A stretch of 64,000 nt of DNA. Origin: Bacteroidetes bacterium UBA1935. GTDB lineage: Bacteria; Bacteroidota; Bacteroidia; Chitinophagales; Chitinophagaceae. Positions 52,431 to 60,873 of this stretch are shown one piece after another. Position 1 is the first letter of the stretch, and every line of letters begins with the position of its first letter. The notes under the pieces are model-generated. The model ran no database searches and was not told where the DNA came from. It saw only the letters and a list, made by a program, of their open reading frames with translations. Where the stretch lies: contig DDFF01000010.1 in NCBI GenBank assembly GCA_002337045.1, positions 58,154 through 122,153 on the forward strand, read 5' to 3'. The position numbers and the translations under genes are program-made.

Positions 52431-53563
52431 ACGACTGTAAGATACAGATATGCGTAGGAGAAACGTGCACTTTCAGGTACCATTACCAGAATACTGTCGC
52501 CTTTTTTAACCTTGTTGGTATTCATGAGCTCTTCCAGCATCATATATGCAGATGCGCTACCTACGTTGCCAACACGTGGCAGATTGTAGAACCATTTTTC
52601 GTCATTTATCTCAAGCCCTATGCTCGCAAGGTTTTCCTTGATAGGCTTTTTGAAAAACTCGCTGGACATGTGTGGCAGGAAATAGTCTACCTTGTCTGAT
52701 GTGAGGTTGTATTTCTCCATCAGCCCTTTCAGAAACTCACCACCTTTTTTAACAATATGCTCTGCCAGCATCTTTGTGTCTTGCTTTACAGAGAATACGC
52801 TTTTTTTAGTCCAGTCTTCTATAGAAAGGTCGTTCCAGCCGGTTAATGAACCATCTTCATTTTTAATGGCACCTGCGTACATGCAGGTTTCTAATTCATT
52901 AGCATAAGAAATGGTTTCAAGCCATTCTATTTTATAAGAATTACCGTTTTCGTTTGGTTTGGATTGCAGCAACACCGCAGCAGCGCCATCACTCAGCATC
53001 CACCTCAGGAAGTCTTTTTCGAAAGCTATATAGCCGTTCTCTTCCAGTTTGGTCAGGTTTTCTACTTCAGGTTCAAAGCGCGAAGCATGCATCCAAGTGC
53101 TCATTTTTTCAGAGCCACAGCCAGCAGCAGACTCTGCCATACCACTTGCAATAGCCATTTGGGCATATTTCAGTGCCTGTACGCTACTACAACAAGTGCC
53201 CATTGCAGAGATAAGCTCTACACCCTTATTAATGCCCAAAGCACCATGCACCATAGAGCCGTGAGATGGTATTACTTGTTCAGGAGAGCTTGTTCCAACT
53301 GCCAGTATATCAATAGATTCAAGTGGAAGTGCTTCGTCAAAAAGACCACGGATTGCATTAGCGCAAAGTTCTACATTGCTATGCGTGCTTTTGCCATCGC
53401 GAAAAGCATAGTAGCGTGTTTTGATACCGTTATTACGCAGCACAATAGAACGAGCCTTGGATGGTTTTCCATTAACCAATCCTAGTACTTTTTCCATTTC
53501 GTCATTACTAACAGGATCGTTGGGTAAAAACTTAGATAGCCTTGTAATATAAACGGGTCTCAC
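52427..53563 (-). CDS. KAS-III (FabH-like) condensing enzyme, DarB-like
   Basis: A 378-aa thiolase-fold enzyme with the Cys-His-Asn triad: Cys124 in AMGTCCSSVQA, His298 in YFLPHMSSEF and Asn333 in GNVGSASAY. The N-terminus VYITRLSKFLPNDPVSNDEMEKVLG and GIKTRYY are shared with DarB-type enzymes that join two acyl-derived chains in dialkylresorcinol/flexirubin lipid synthesis. The pairing with the flavodoxin-like gene supports that; a simple fatty-acid FabH is an alternative. The frame goes up to 53599, but a TATTTTTG at 53594-53587 would put the transcript start near 53582, so the GTG at 53563 is chosen; this is inference. Confidence 0.65.
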   Translation of the reverse strand: MRPVYITRLSKFLPNDPVSNDEMEKVLGLVNGKPSKARSIVLRNNGIKTRYYAFRDGKSTHSNVELCANAIRGLFDEALPLESIDILAVGTSSPEQVIPSHGSMVHGALGINKGVELISAMGTCCSSVQALKYAQMAIASGMAESAAGCGSEKMSTWMHASRFEPEVENLTKLEENGYIAFEKDFLRWMLSDGAAAVLLQSKPNENGNSYKIEWLETISYANELETCMYAGAIKNEDGSLTGWNDLSIEDWTKKSVFSVKQDTKMLAEHIVKKGGEFLKGLMEKYNLTSDKVDYFLPHMSSEFFKKPIKENLASIGLEINDEKWFYNLPRVGNVGSASAYMMLEELMNTNKVKKGDSILVMVPESARFSYAYLYLTVV

Positions 53564-53586
53564 GAACTTTCTTTCAATTTGGGATG

Positions 53587-53594
53587 CAAAAATA
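53587..53594 (-). promoter_or_regulatory. -7 element of the KAS-III/flavodoxin pair
   Basis: The minus strand reads TATTTTTG (53594 to 53587), an exact TAnnTTTG inside the 5' end of the long open frame; no TTG at the usual spacing. Confidence 0.45.
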
Positions 53595-53648
53595 GTCATA
53601 ATATCCTGCTTTACTAAGCAGTGTGTAAAAAAATGAGGGTTTAAAACG

Positions 53649-53674
53649 AAAGGGTAGCGCGATAGCTACCCTTT
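53649..53674 (-). terminator. Terminator after the HtrA gene
   Basis: Stem AAAGGGTAGC (53649-53658) with GCTACCCTTT (53665-53674) and a 6-base loop. On the minus strand it is followed by TCGTTTT. Confidence 0.7.
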
Positions 53675-53698
53675 GCATAATATTCAGTAGAATTAATT

Positions 53699-55150
53699 CT
53701 ATTCCTGATTTGGCTGGCTCATACCATTTATATTATAGTAATACATACCTCTGTATCCGGGATAGAAACCTGCAATTTGTACTGCTTGTGTATTTGCAAG
53801 TGCCTTTTTAAGGCTTTCTACATCCGTCACTGCTATATCATCTACAGATGTAATAATAAAGCCATTCTTTATTCTTGCTTGTGCAAGCACGCTTTTGCCG
53901 GTATTTGTCACCACAACACCACCGTTTATGCCATATTTTCTTTTTTCTTCATTTGTCATAGGGCGCAGGTCTGCACCAAACAGTTTGGGTGTACCTACTT
54001 CTTTTTTCAGTTCAACACTTGTAGTTTTGGTTGCCCCGTTGCGCAGATATGTTACACTTAGTTTATCTCCAGGATGATATCTGGCAATCTGCTCTTGCAG
54101 CTCAGGAGATGTGCGAACCGGAACCCCATTGATGGCAGTGATAAAATCACCTTTTTGCAGCCCTGAGTTTTCTGCACCACTACCGTCCATAATACCGGTA
54201 ATATATACACCATTTGTTTTGTCAAGTGCTAATGAGCTTATCTCCTCAGGTGTGGCATTTTTGCTGTCTATATATGTAATACCCATATAGCCCCTTTGTA
54301 CAGAGCCAAATTGTACCATATCATTCACAACCTTACGTACAATATTGGAAGGTATTGCATAGGAATAGCCGGCATAAGAGCCTGTAGGAGAGGCTATAGC
54401 CGAATTGATACCTATTAAAAGACCGTCTGTATTTACCAAAGCACCGCCACTATTACCTGGATTTACCGCAGCATCTGTTTGTATAAATGATTCTACCGGC
54501 TGATTTGCCTGACTTCTGTTTATTCCTATTGACCTGCTTTTGGCACTAACAATACCTGCAGTAACAGTAGCATCTAGTGTGAGTGGATAACCAACCGCGA
54601 GTACCCATTGACCTAGCTTCACATTGTCTGAATTGCCAAACTCCATAAATGGCAGGTTCTTTTCTTCAACTTTCAATACTGCCAAGTCTGTTGCTGCATC
54701 GGTTGATACTACTTTTGCTTTAGTTGTAAATCTATCGTTGAAGGTCACTGTTACCTGATCTGTGTTAGCAACAACATGGTTGTTTGTTACAATATATCCA
54801 TCTGGAGAAATTACAACTCCCGAGCCTGAACCTTGCTGTGGTGGTATATAATATTGCTGACCGAACATGCGCCCGAAAACGTCATCTGCCTGCACAGTTC
54901 TTGCTTTTGTCTCTGTTTTGATGTGGACTACAGCTTTTACAGAGCTTTCTGCAGCCGGCTGAAAATCTGCAACAGCCCCTGTACGCATGCTTCCGCTTTC
55001 GTAAGATGCGAATTTAGCACCTGTGTTTTCTGTCGTCTGTTCTCTAACTCCGAAATAAGGTTTGGGTTCGTAAAGCTTGCTGGCTGCATAAAGCGTTGCC
55101 AGAGAGGTAATTGCAGCTGTTGCTATAACTGGGAAAAGTCTTGTTTTCAT
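53699..55150 (-). CDS. Trypsin-like serine protease DegP/HtrA with PDZ domains
   Basis: A 483-aa periplasmic protease. An N-terminal signal or anchor helix (LFPVIATAAITSLATLYAA) is followed by the trypsin fold with His125 (TNNHVV), Asp155 (TDLAVL) and Ser234 in GNSGGAL. The PDZ domain near 290-380 (GVYITGIMDGSGAENSGLQKGDFITAINGVPV) is clear, with a second, weaker one near the C-terminus. It degrades or refolds damaged envelope proteins. The gene is divergent from fusA, with a -7 element at 55194-55187. No specific adapter or regulator gene is adjacent. Confidence 0.94.
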   Translation of the reverse strand: MKTRLFPVIATAAITSLATLYAASKLYEPKPYFGVREQTTENTGAKFASYESGSMRTGAVADFQPAAESSVKAVVHIKTETKARTVQADDVFGRMFGQQYYIPPQQGSGSGVVISPDGYIVTNNHVVANTDQVTVTFNDRFTTKAKVVSTDAATDLAVLKVEEKNLPFMEFGNSDNVKLGQWVLAVGYPLTLDATVTAGIVSAKSRSIGINRSQANQPVESFIQTDAAVNPGNSGGALVNTDGLLIGINSAIASPTGSYAGYSYAIPSNIVRKVVNDMVQFGSVQRGYMGITYIDSKNATPEEISSLALDKTNGVYITGIMDGSGAENSGLQKGDFITAINGVPVRTSPELQEQIARYHPGDKLSVTYLRNGATKTTSVELKKEVGTPKLFGADLRPMTNEEKRKYGINGGVVVTNTGKSVLAQARIKNGFIITSVDDIAVTDVESLKKALANTQAVQIAGFYPGYRGMYYYNINGMSQPNQE

Positions 55151-55186
55151 ATAATCTTCTACTGTTTTATGTTTCGTTCAATGCAT

Positions 55187-55194
55187 CAAATTTA
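55187..55194 (-). promoter_or_regulatory. -7 element of the HtrA gene
   Basis: The minus strand reads TAAATTTG (55194 to 55187), an exact TAnnTTTG, giving a leader of about 30 bases. Confidence 0.5.
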
Positions 55195-55344
55195 TAAACA
55201 GAGATTATTATAAAACTGTTAAAAGCGTATATGTTGTCTTAATAATGTGTTATAACCGTATTGCCCAAACTGATAGCAATATTTTCTTTTGATGAAGTGA
55301 ATAGAGGAGGGGTAATAAAAAGTATATTTTTCGTATAAATTCCC

Positions 55345-55352
55345 TACATTTG
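55345..55352 (+). promoter_or_regulatory. -7 element of fusA
   Basis: TACATTTG matches TAnnTTTG exactly; the leader is about 40 bases and A/T-rich. No good TTG at the usual spacing. Confidence 0.6.
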
Positions 55353-55395
55353 CACCTCAATTTAGAAAAATAATACAAATTCATAATTCTTAACA

Positions 55396-57540
55396 ATGGC
55401 AGACTTACGCTATCAGCGCAACTTTGGTATTGCTGCGCACATCGATGCGGGTAAAACCACTACGACAGAACGTATCCTTTATTACACCGGCGTTAACCAC
55501 AAAATAGGTGAAGTACACGAAGGTGCAGCTACCATGGACTGGATGGCACAAGAACAAGAGCGTGGTATCACGATCACTTCTGCTGCTACTACCTGCTTTT
55601 GGCAGTTCCCTACTGTACAGGGTAAGCCTACAGCAGATGCTAAGAAATACAAATTCAACATCATCGATACTCCAGGCCACGTTGACTTTACTGTAGAGGT
55701 AGAGCGTTCTATGCGTGTACTGGATGGTCTGGTTGCTTTGTTCTCTGCGGTAGACGGTGTTGAACCACAGTCTGAAACAGTATGGCGCCAGGCAAACCGT
55801 TACCGTGTACCACGTATCGGCTTCGTAAACAAAATGGACCGTATCGGTGCTGACTTCCTGATGGTTGTTCAGCAGGTGCGCGACATGCTGGGTGCAAAAT
55901 CTGTACCGCTGCAGTTGCCTATCGGTGCAGAAGATAACTTCAAAGGCGTGGTTGACCTGATTCGTATGAAATCAATCGTATGGGACGATGCTACACAAGG
56001 TATGACATATACTGAAGGTGACATCCCTGCTGATATGGTTGAAGATGCTAACCACTGGAGGGCTCAACTGGTAGAAGCTGTTGCTGAATATGATGATCAA
56101 CTGATGGAGAAATTCTTCGAAGATCCTAACAGCATCTCTGAAGCTGAAATCCACGAAGCTATCCGTAAAGCAACTATCGATCTGAGCATTATCCCTATGC
56201 TTTGCGGTAGCGCTTACAAAAACAAAGGTGTACAAACAGCGCTGGATGCGGTTATCCGTTATCTGCCTGCTCCTGTAGATATTGAAGCCATTAAAGGTAC
56301 AGACCCTGATACTGGTGAAGAACTAATCCGCAGGCCAGATGCAAAAGAACCATTCGCTGCATTGGCTTTCAAAATCATGACCGATCCATTCGTTGGTCGT
56401 CTGGCGTTCTTCCGTGCATACTCTGGCCACTTGGATGCAGGTAGCTATGTACTGAACGTACGTTCAGGTAAAAACGAGCGTATCAGCCGTATCATGCAGA
56501 TGCACGCTAACAAGCAAAACCCGATTGATTTCATCGAAGCTGGTGATATCGGTGCTGCAGTAGGTTTTAAAGACATCAAAACAGGTGACACACTGTGTGA
56601 TGAGAAACACCCGATTGTTCTGGAAAACATGTTTATACCGGAACCGGTTATCTCTATCGCAGTAGAACCTAAAACACAAGCAGACGTTGATAAAATGGGT
56701 ATGGCTATCGCTAAACTGGTAGAGGAAGATCCTACGCTGCGTGTTAAAACTGACGAAGACACTGGCCAAACTATCCTTAGCGGTATGGGTGAGCTTCACC
56801 TTGAAATCATCGTAGACCGTATGCGTCGCGAGTTCAAAGTAGAAATCAACCAAGGTGCTCCTCAGGTTGCTTACAAAGAAGCATTCACAATGAAGATAGA
56901 ACACCGTGAAGTGTTCAAAAAACAAACAGGTGGTCGTGGTAAATTCGCTGATATTCAGTTTGAAATCGGACCTGCTGATGAAGAATACCTCAAAGAAGGT
57001 AAAAGTCAGTTCCAGTTCATCAACGATATCTTCGGTGGTTCTATTCCTCGTGAATTTATTCCTGCTATTCAGAAAGGTTTCGAATCTTGTATGACTAATG
57101 GTTCTCTGGCAGGTTTCCCTGTAGAGAGTATGAGGGTTCGTATATTTGATGGTTCATTCCACCAGGTTGACTCTGATGCGATGTCTTTTGAACTGTGTGC
57201 TAAGTCTGGCTTCCGTGAAGCTGGTCGTAAAGCAAAACCAGTTCTGCTGGAACCAATCATGAAAGTAGAGGTAACAACTCCAGACCAATACATGGGTGAC
57301 GTAACAGGTGACTTGAATCGTCGTCGCGCAATGCTGGAAGGTATGGATAGCCGTAACAACCTGCAGGTTATTAAAGCTAAAGTACCACTGAGCGAAATGT
57401 TTGGTTATGTAACTCAACTGCGTTCACTGTCTTCTGGCCGTGCAACATCAGTAATGGAGTTCAGCCACTATTCACCTGCTCCTCGCAATATCGAAGAGGA
57501 AGTAGTTGCTAAAGCAAAAGGTAAAGTAAATGCTGACTAA
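55396..57540 (+). CDS. fusA: Translation elongation factor G
   Basis: A 714-aa EF-G. The P-loop is AHIDAGKTT (14-22), with switch motif RGITITSAAT, DTPGHVDF and NKMD. Domains II-V follow at normal length, with SGMGELHLEI and GGSIPREFIPA. It moves tRNA and mRNA through the ribosome. Codons are strongly biased (CGT, CTG, AAA, GTT), as expected for a highly expressed gene. It is solitary: no rpsL, rpsG or tuf gene is adjacent, unlike a usual str operon. It has its own promoter and a strong terminator. Confidence 0.98.
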   Translation: MADLRYQRNFGIAAHIDAGKTTTTERILYYTGVNHKIGEVHEGAATMDWMAQEQERGITITSAATTCFWQFPTVQGKPTADAKKYKFNIIDTPGHVDFTVEVERSMRVLDGLVALFSAVDGVEPQSETVWRQANRYRVPRIGFVNKMDRIGADFLMVVQQVRDMLGAKSVPLQLPIGAEDNFKGVVDLIRMKSIVWDDATQGMTYTEGDIPADMVEDANHWRAQLVEAVAEYDDQLMEKFFEDPNSISEAEIHEAIRKATIDLSIIPMLCGSAYKNKGVQTALDAVIRYLPAPVDIEAIKGTDPDTGEELIRRPDAKEPFAALAFKIMTDPFVGRLAFFRAYSGHLDAGSYVLNVRSGKNERISRIMQMHANKQNPIDFIEAGDIGAAVGFKDIKTGDTLCDEKHPIVLENMFIPEPVISIAVEPKTQADVDKMGMAIAKLVEEDPTLRVKTDEDTGQTILSGMGELHLEIIVDRMRREFKVEINQGAPQVAYKEAFTMKIEHREVFKKQTGGRGKFADIQFEIGPADEEYLKEGKSQFQFINDIFGGSIPREFIPAIQKGFESCMTNGSLAGFPVESMRVRIFDGSFHQVDSDAMSFELCAKSGFREAGRKAKPVLLEPIMKVEVTTPDQYMGDVTGDLNRRRAMLEGMDSRNNLQVIKAKVPLSEMFGYVTQLRSLSSGRATSVMEFSHYSPAPRNIEEEVVAKAKGKVNAD

Positions 57541-57562
57541 TATTGCATGTACTTTTAGATAG

Positions 57563-57597
57563 AATAAAGCCCCTGAATTTTCAGGGGCTTTATTATT
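57563..57597 (+). terminator. Terminator after fusA
   Basis: Perfect 14-bp stem AATAAAGCCCCTGA (57563-57576) with TCAGGGGCTTTATT (57581-57594), loop ATTT, then a T-rich tail. Confidence 0.9.
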
Positions 57598-57637
57598 TGT
57601 GTATGTTTCGTGTTTATACTTAAATATCACTATAAAG

Positions 57638-57672
57638 AAAACAGGCTTCACATATTGTGAAGCCTGTTTTTA
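57638..57672 (-). terminator. Terminator after the first tandem surface-protein gene
   Basis: Perfect 15-bp stem AAAACAGGCTTCACA (57638-57652) with TGTGAAGCCTGTTTT (57656-57670) and a 3-base loop; reads as a terminator for the minus-strand gene ending at 57699. Confidence 0.9.
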
Positions 57673-57698
57673 TTTAAATGTATAGGGTTATTATTGTC

Positions 57699-60656
57699 TT
57701 AACGCATGAGCGTTATATTGCCTTGTTTCCTGAATGTTTTGCCTGTAGCCGTTACGCCTTCAGCCATGTATACATAAACGCCTAGTGGTTGTGGTTCTCC
57801 ATTGTATGTACCATCCCAACCTTGGTTGATGTCTTTTGTTTCAAACACCTTCATACCCCATCTGTTGTAGATGCTGAAATTTTTGAGTGTTGCATCACCC
57901 AGATTTATCACTTTTAAAGTACTGTTAGAGCCATGGCCAGGGCGGAATGCATTTGGTACTGCAATGATACTTTCAGGTGCAATTATCACGTTTATTTCAT
58001 CTGTTACGCTACATCCACTTTCAGTTGTGCCTGTCACACTGTATTTGGTATTCACTTCTGGTTTTGTAACAGGGTTTGCAATGTCCGCTTTGCTAAGCCC
58101 TACAGATGGGAACCATGAGAAGTATGTACAGTTGCCATCAGGAGATAATTGAGTTTGCTGACCCGGATAGAGTACTATAGAGTCCGGTAATTGTATTGTC
58201 GCCTTAGGGTGCACAATTACTTTTACAAATGAAGTATCATAGCAAGAGTTGGTATCTACAGCATACACTGCGTACACCTGTGTAGAGTTAGGGTTAACAT
58301 ATGGGTTTGCGGATTCTTTATTACTGATAGCAAGATCCGGGTACCAACGGAATGATTTTATACTTCCGCCTTCTACATGTATCTGTGTTTTAGTTCCCGG
58401 GCATATTGCAGTATCTCCTGTCGTTTTTACAAAGTCTGCCGGGAATACAGTGATTTTTATGTCATCGCTGCTTATGCAGCCGGCAGATGTAGAAGCCGTA
58501 AGCGTCAGCGTAGTGGTCTCTGTTGCTTTAAAGATAGGGCTGCTTATATTGTCATTATTTAATGATGCGCCAGGTGTCCACTTCAATGTAAATGGATAAT
58601 TGACCGGTAGTATAGATGATTTTAATTTCAGTGTATCTCCGAAACACTTTTTAGTATCATCATCAAGTTTTACAATTGGGTTAGGTTGCACCTCGATATC
58701 AAATTCTGCAGTAGAATCTTTGATACAACCGGGGAATGTAGCTGTTATTTTATACGTCGATTTACCTAATGGAGATGGCGTAATTAGAGGGTCTATTATG
58801 TTTGCATTAGAGAATACTCCCGGATCTCCCGTTGTAGACCAGTTATATGAGTATCTGTCGTCACCTTTAATATTTACCTGCACAGTTTTCCCTTCACATA
58901 CTTGTGTGTCAACATTCATAAGTGTCATTCCTTTTAGTATATCAACCAATACGGTATCATATCCTTTACAAAGGCTGCCGCTTGATGTTATTATTGCAGT
59001 ATAGGTAATAGATTGTTTTGTCTTAACAGTAGGCGTTAGCAATGTATCGTTGTTAAGATAAGTTGAAGGATGCCACTTCACCGAATATTTACTACCACTT
59101 GGGGGCGTTGCGTTCAAATCAAGTACTATCGGATTATCTGGACAAGTTATGGTATCTTTTAGTGCCTGGAAATTAAGCCCGGGCAGTACATCCACTGTTA
59201 TAGTATCTCTATTATTGTTGCAATAAGCATTGATAGTAGAAGTAACTACATAGGTAGTTTTTTTGCGTGGTGTAGCTTTAGGATCTGCAATTGTAGCACT
59301 TGTTAAAGATGTAATAGGGTCGCCACCTGGTAGTACAGACCACTGGTAGTTTCCTCCGCCTGAAGCATTTAGATACGCAATTTCTCCGGGGCATATTGTA
59401 GTATCGTCAACAGTTTTTACAGGTCCCCAAATTTTTATTGGAATAGTGTAAGAATAATATATCATGATACCCGGAGGTTTGCAAGTAGAATCTTTTGCAG
59501 TAACTATCAGATTTTTCAATTTTCCACCGTCAGATACTTGTGGTGTCCATGAAAAACATCCACGTACAGAATCATTATACTGATTGGTATACGTTAAAGT
59601 AGAGCTTGGAATAGATGCTAAATGATTATCTTCTATTGAGTAAACAGACTCAGTATCGCTGGAAATAATATCAAAGCAGAAACTTAGTTCCTGATCAGTA
59701 CACCCAAATATAGTGCCTGCGGTATAATTTCCGTTTTTTATAGTGTTTAACTTTATATCCATCTTAGGTGCAACATTATTACATGCCAACACCTGTACTT
59801 GTACATCTCGCATTATATAGCCAATCAATTTCCCATCCCTGTATTCTTTAGTTCTGAAGGTAATTATATATGCACCTGCGTCTGTAGGTGTAAAGCCGAT
59901 TTGACCAGTGGCAGGGTTAATTGTAAATGTATTGCTTGTTTGTATAGGGTTTGTTGCCAGATTATATATCGGGAAACCACCGGTTGCAGGAGCAAACGTT
60001 GTAGCAACTGGTGTGCCACCACAAATTGTAACACCTGTTAAAGGCATGACAATTTCTGTAACAAGAGAATCTCCATTTCCATCCACTGCACCATTATTGT
60101 ATGTGTATGGCTGATTAATACAAACATAGGGGATAGGTTTTATAGAGAAGTACGGAGATGAATTACCTTCAAAAGTTCCGGTGTTGTTAAATGTTGTTTC
60201 TACATAAAAGTATAAGCCCGATGAACCGGTAATGTTTTTACTGGTATTTCTGTTGCCAATATAAGTATAGAACTTCCAAGAGTCACATTGAAATGGCAAA
60301 TCAATATCTTCATAATACCAATGTTCTTCATAACCTGGCAAAGTAGCATTTGGAGATTGGCAAGTAGTTGGATATTGAGAACACCCCGGAGAAACAGGTT
60401 TGCCAGTATTTGGCCATTTTTTCAGATTTACTGTTGATGTAGTATTTGTACATGATTCTGTAATACACAATGGTTGTGTAGCAGGTGCGGCTGGACCTGT
60501 ACAATCTCTGTAAAATTTGAAGTATACTCGATACTTTGTGCCGCTAAGGTATTCATAAATGATTTCACCACCTGCTGCGTGGTTGGCTTTTGAAATATTG
60601 GGAATAAGCAACAGTATCAATGCCAGCAATCGTAGGAAACGTTTTTGATTTTTCAT
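57699..60656 (-). CDS. T9SS type B surface protein, tandem paralogue 1
   Basis: A 985-aa secreted protein. Signal peptide (MKNQKRFLRLLALILLLIPNISKA), then an N-terminal Cys-rich region starting NHAAGGEIIYEYL with KFYRDC and CITESC, a beta-rich part to about residue 420, PKD/Ig-like repeats (420-880) such as TICPGEIAYLNASGGGNYQW, VCEGKTVQVNIKG and AICPGTKTQIHVEGG, and the CHU_C type B sorting domain (VPNAFRPGHG, YNRWGMKVFE, WDGTYNGE, ending KQGNITLMR). It is exported by the T9SS and held at or released from the surface. The next gene upstream is a close paralogue of nearly the same length. Confidence 0.92.
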   Translation of the reverse strand: MKNQKRFLRLLALILLLIPNISKANHAAGGEIIYEYLSGTKYRVYFKFYRDCTGPAAPATQPLCITESCTNTTSTVNLKKWPNTGKPVSPGCSQYPTTCQSPNATLPGYEEHWYYEDIDLPFQCDSWKFYTYIGNRNTSKNITGSSGLYFYVETTFNNTGTFEGNSSPYFSIKPIPYVCINQPYTYNNGAVDGNGDSLVTEIVMPLTGVTICGGTPVATTFAPATGGFPIYNLATNPIQTSNTFTINPATGQIGFTPTDAGAYIITFRTKEYRDGKLIGYIMRDVQVQVLACNNVAPKMDIKLNTIKNGNYTAGTIFGCTDQELSFCFDIISSDTESVYSIEDNHLASIPSSTLTYTNQYNDSVRGCFSWTPQVSDGGKLKNLIVTAKDSTCKPPGIMIYYSYTIPIKIWGPVKTVDDTTICPGEIAYLNASGGGNYQWSVLPGGDPITSLTSATIADPKATPRKKTTYVVTSTINAYCNNNRDTITVDVLPGLNFQALKDTITCPDNPIVLDLNATPPSGSKYSVKWHPSTYLNNDTLLTPTVKTKQSITYTAIITSSGSLCKGYDTVLVDILKGMTLMNVDTQVCEGKTVQVNIKGDDRYSYNWSTTGDPGVFSNANIIDPLITPSPLGKSTYKITATFPGCIKDSTAEFDIEVQPNPIVKLDDDTKKCFGDTLKLKSSILPVNYPFTLKWTPGASLNNDNISSPIFKATETTTLTLTASTSAGCISSDDIKITVFPADFVKTTGDTAICPGTKTQIHVEGGSIKSFRWYPDLAISNKESANPYVNPNSTQVYAVYAVDTNSCYDTSFVKVIVHPKATIQLPDSIVLYPGQQTQLSPDGNCTYFSWFPSVGLSKADIANPVTKPEVNTKYSVTGTTESGCSVTDEINVIIAPESIIAVPNAFRPGHGSNSTLKVINLGDATLKNFSIYNRWGMKVFETKDINQGWDGTYNGEPQPLGVYVYMAEGVTATGKTFRKQGNITLMR

Positions 60657-60816
60657 AGATATTCATTTGCAGTAAATAAAATCTTAAGTATTATTAGCAA
60701 ATCATTAATAATAATAAAACAACTAAATATTATTAAATTGCTATAATAAAAGACATGAATATCTTTGTATGTGTTGGGTTTTAGCCAATTTTTTTTTTAA
60801 AACTCTGGGTTATTGC

Positions 60817-60855
60817 CAATAAAAAAGGTGTTGCAACGCAACACCTTTTTTATTG
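60817..60855 (-). terminator. Terminator after the second tandem surface-protein gene
   Basis: Perfect 18-bp stem CAATAAAAAAGGTGTTGC (60817-60834) with GCAACACCTTTTTTATTG (60838-60855) and a 3-base loop; it separates the two tandem genes. Confidence 0.9.
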
Positions 60856-60873
60856 GTATGGATAAAGCTTGTT

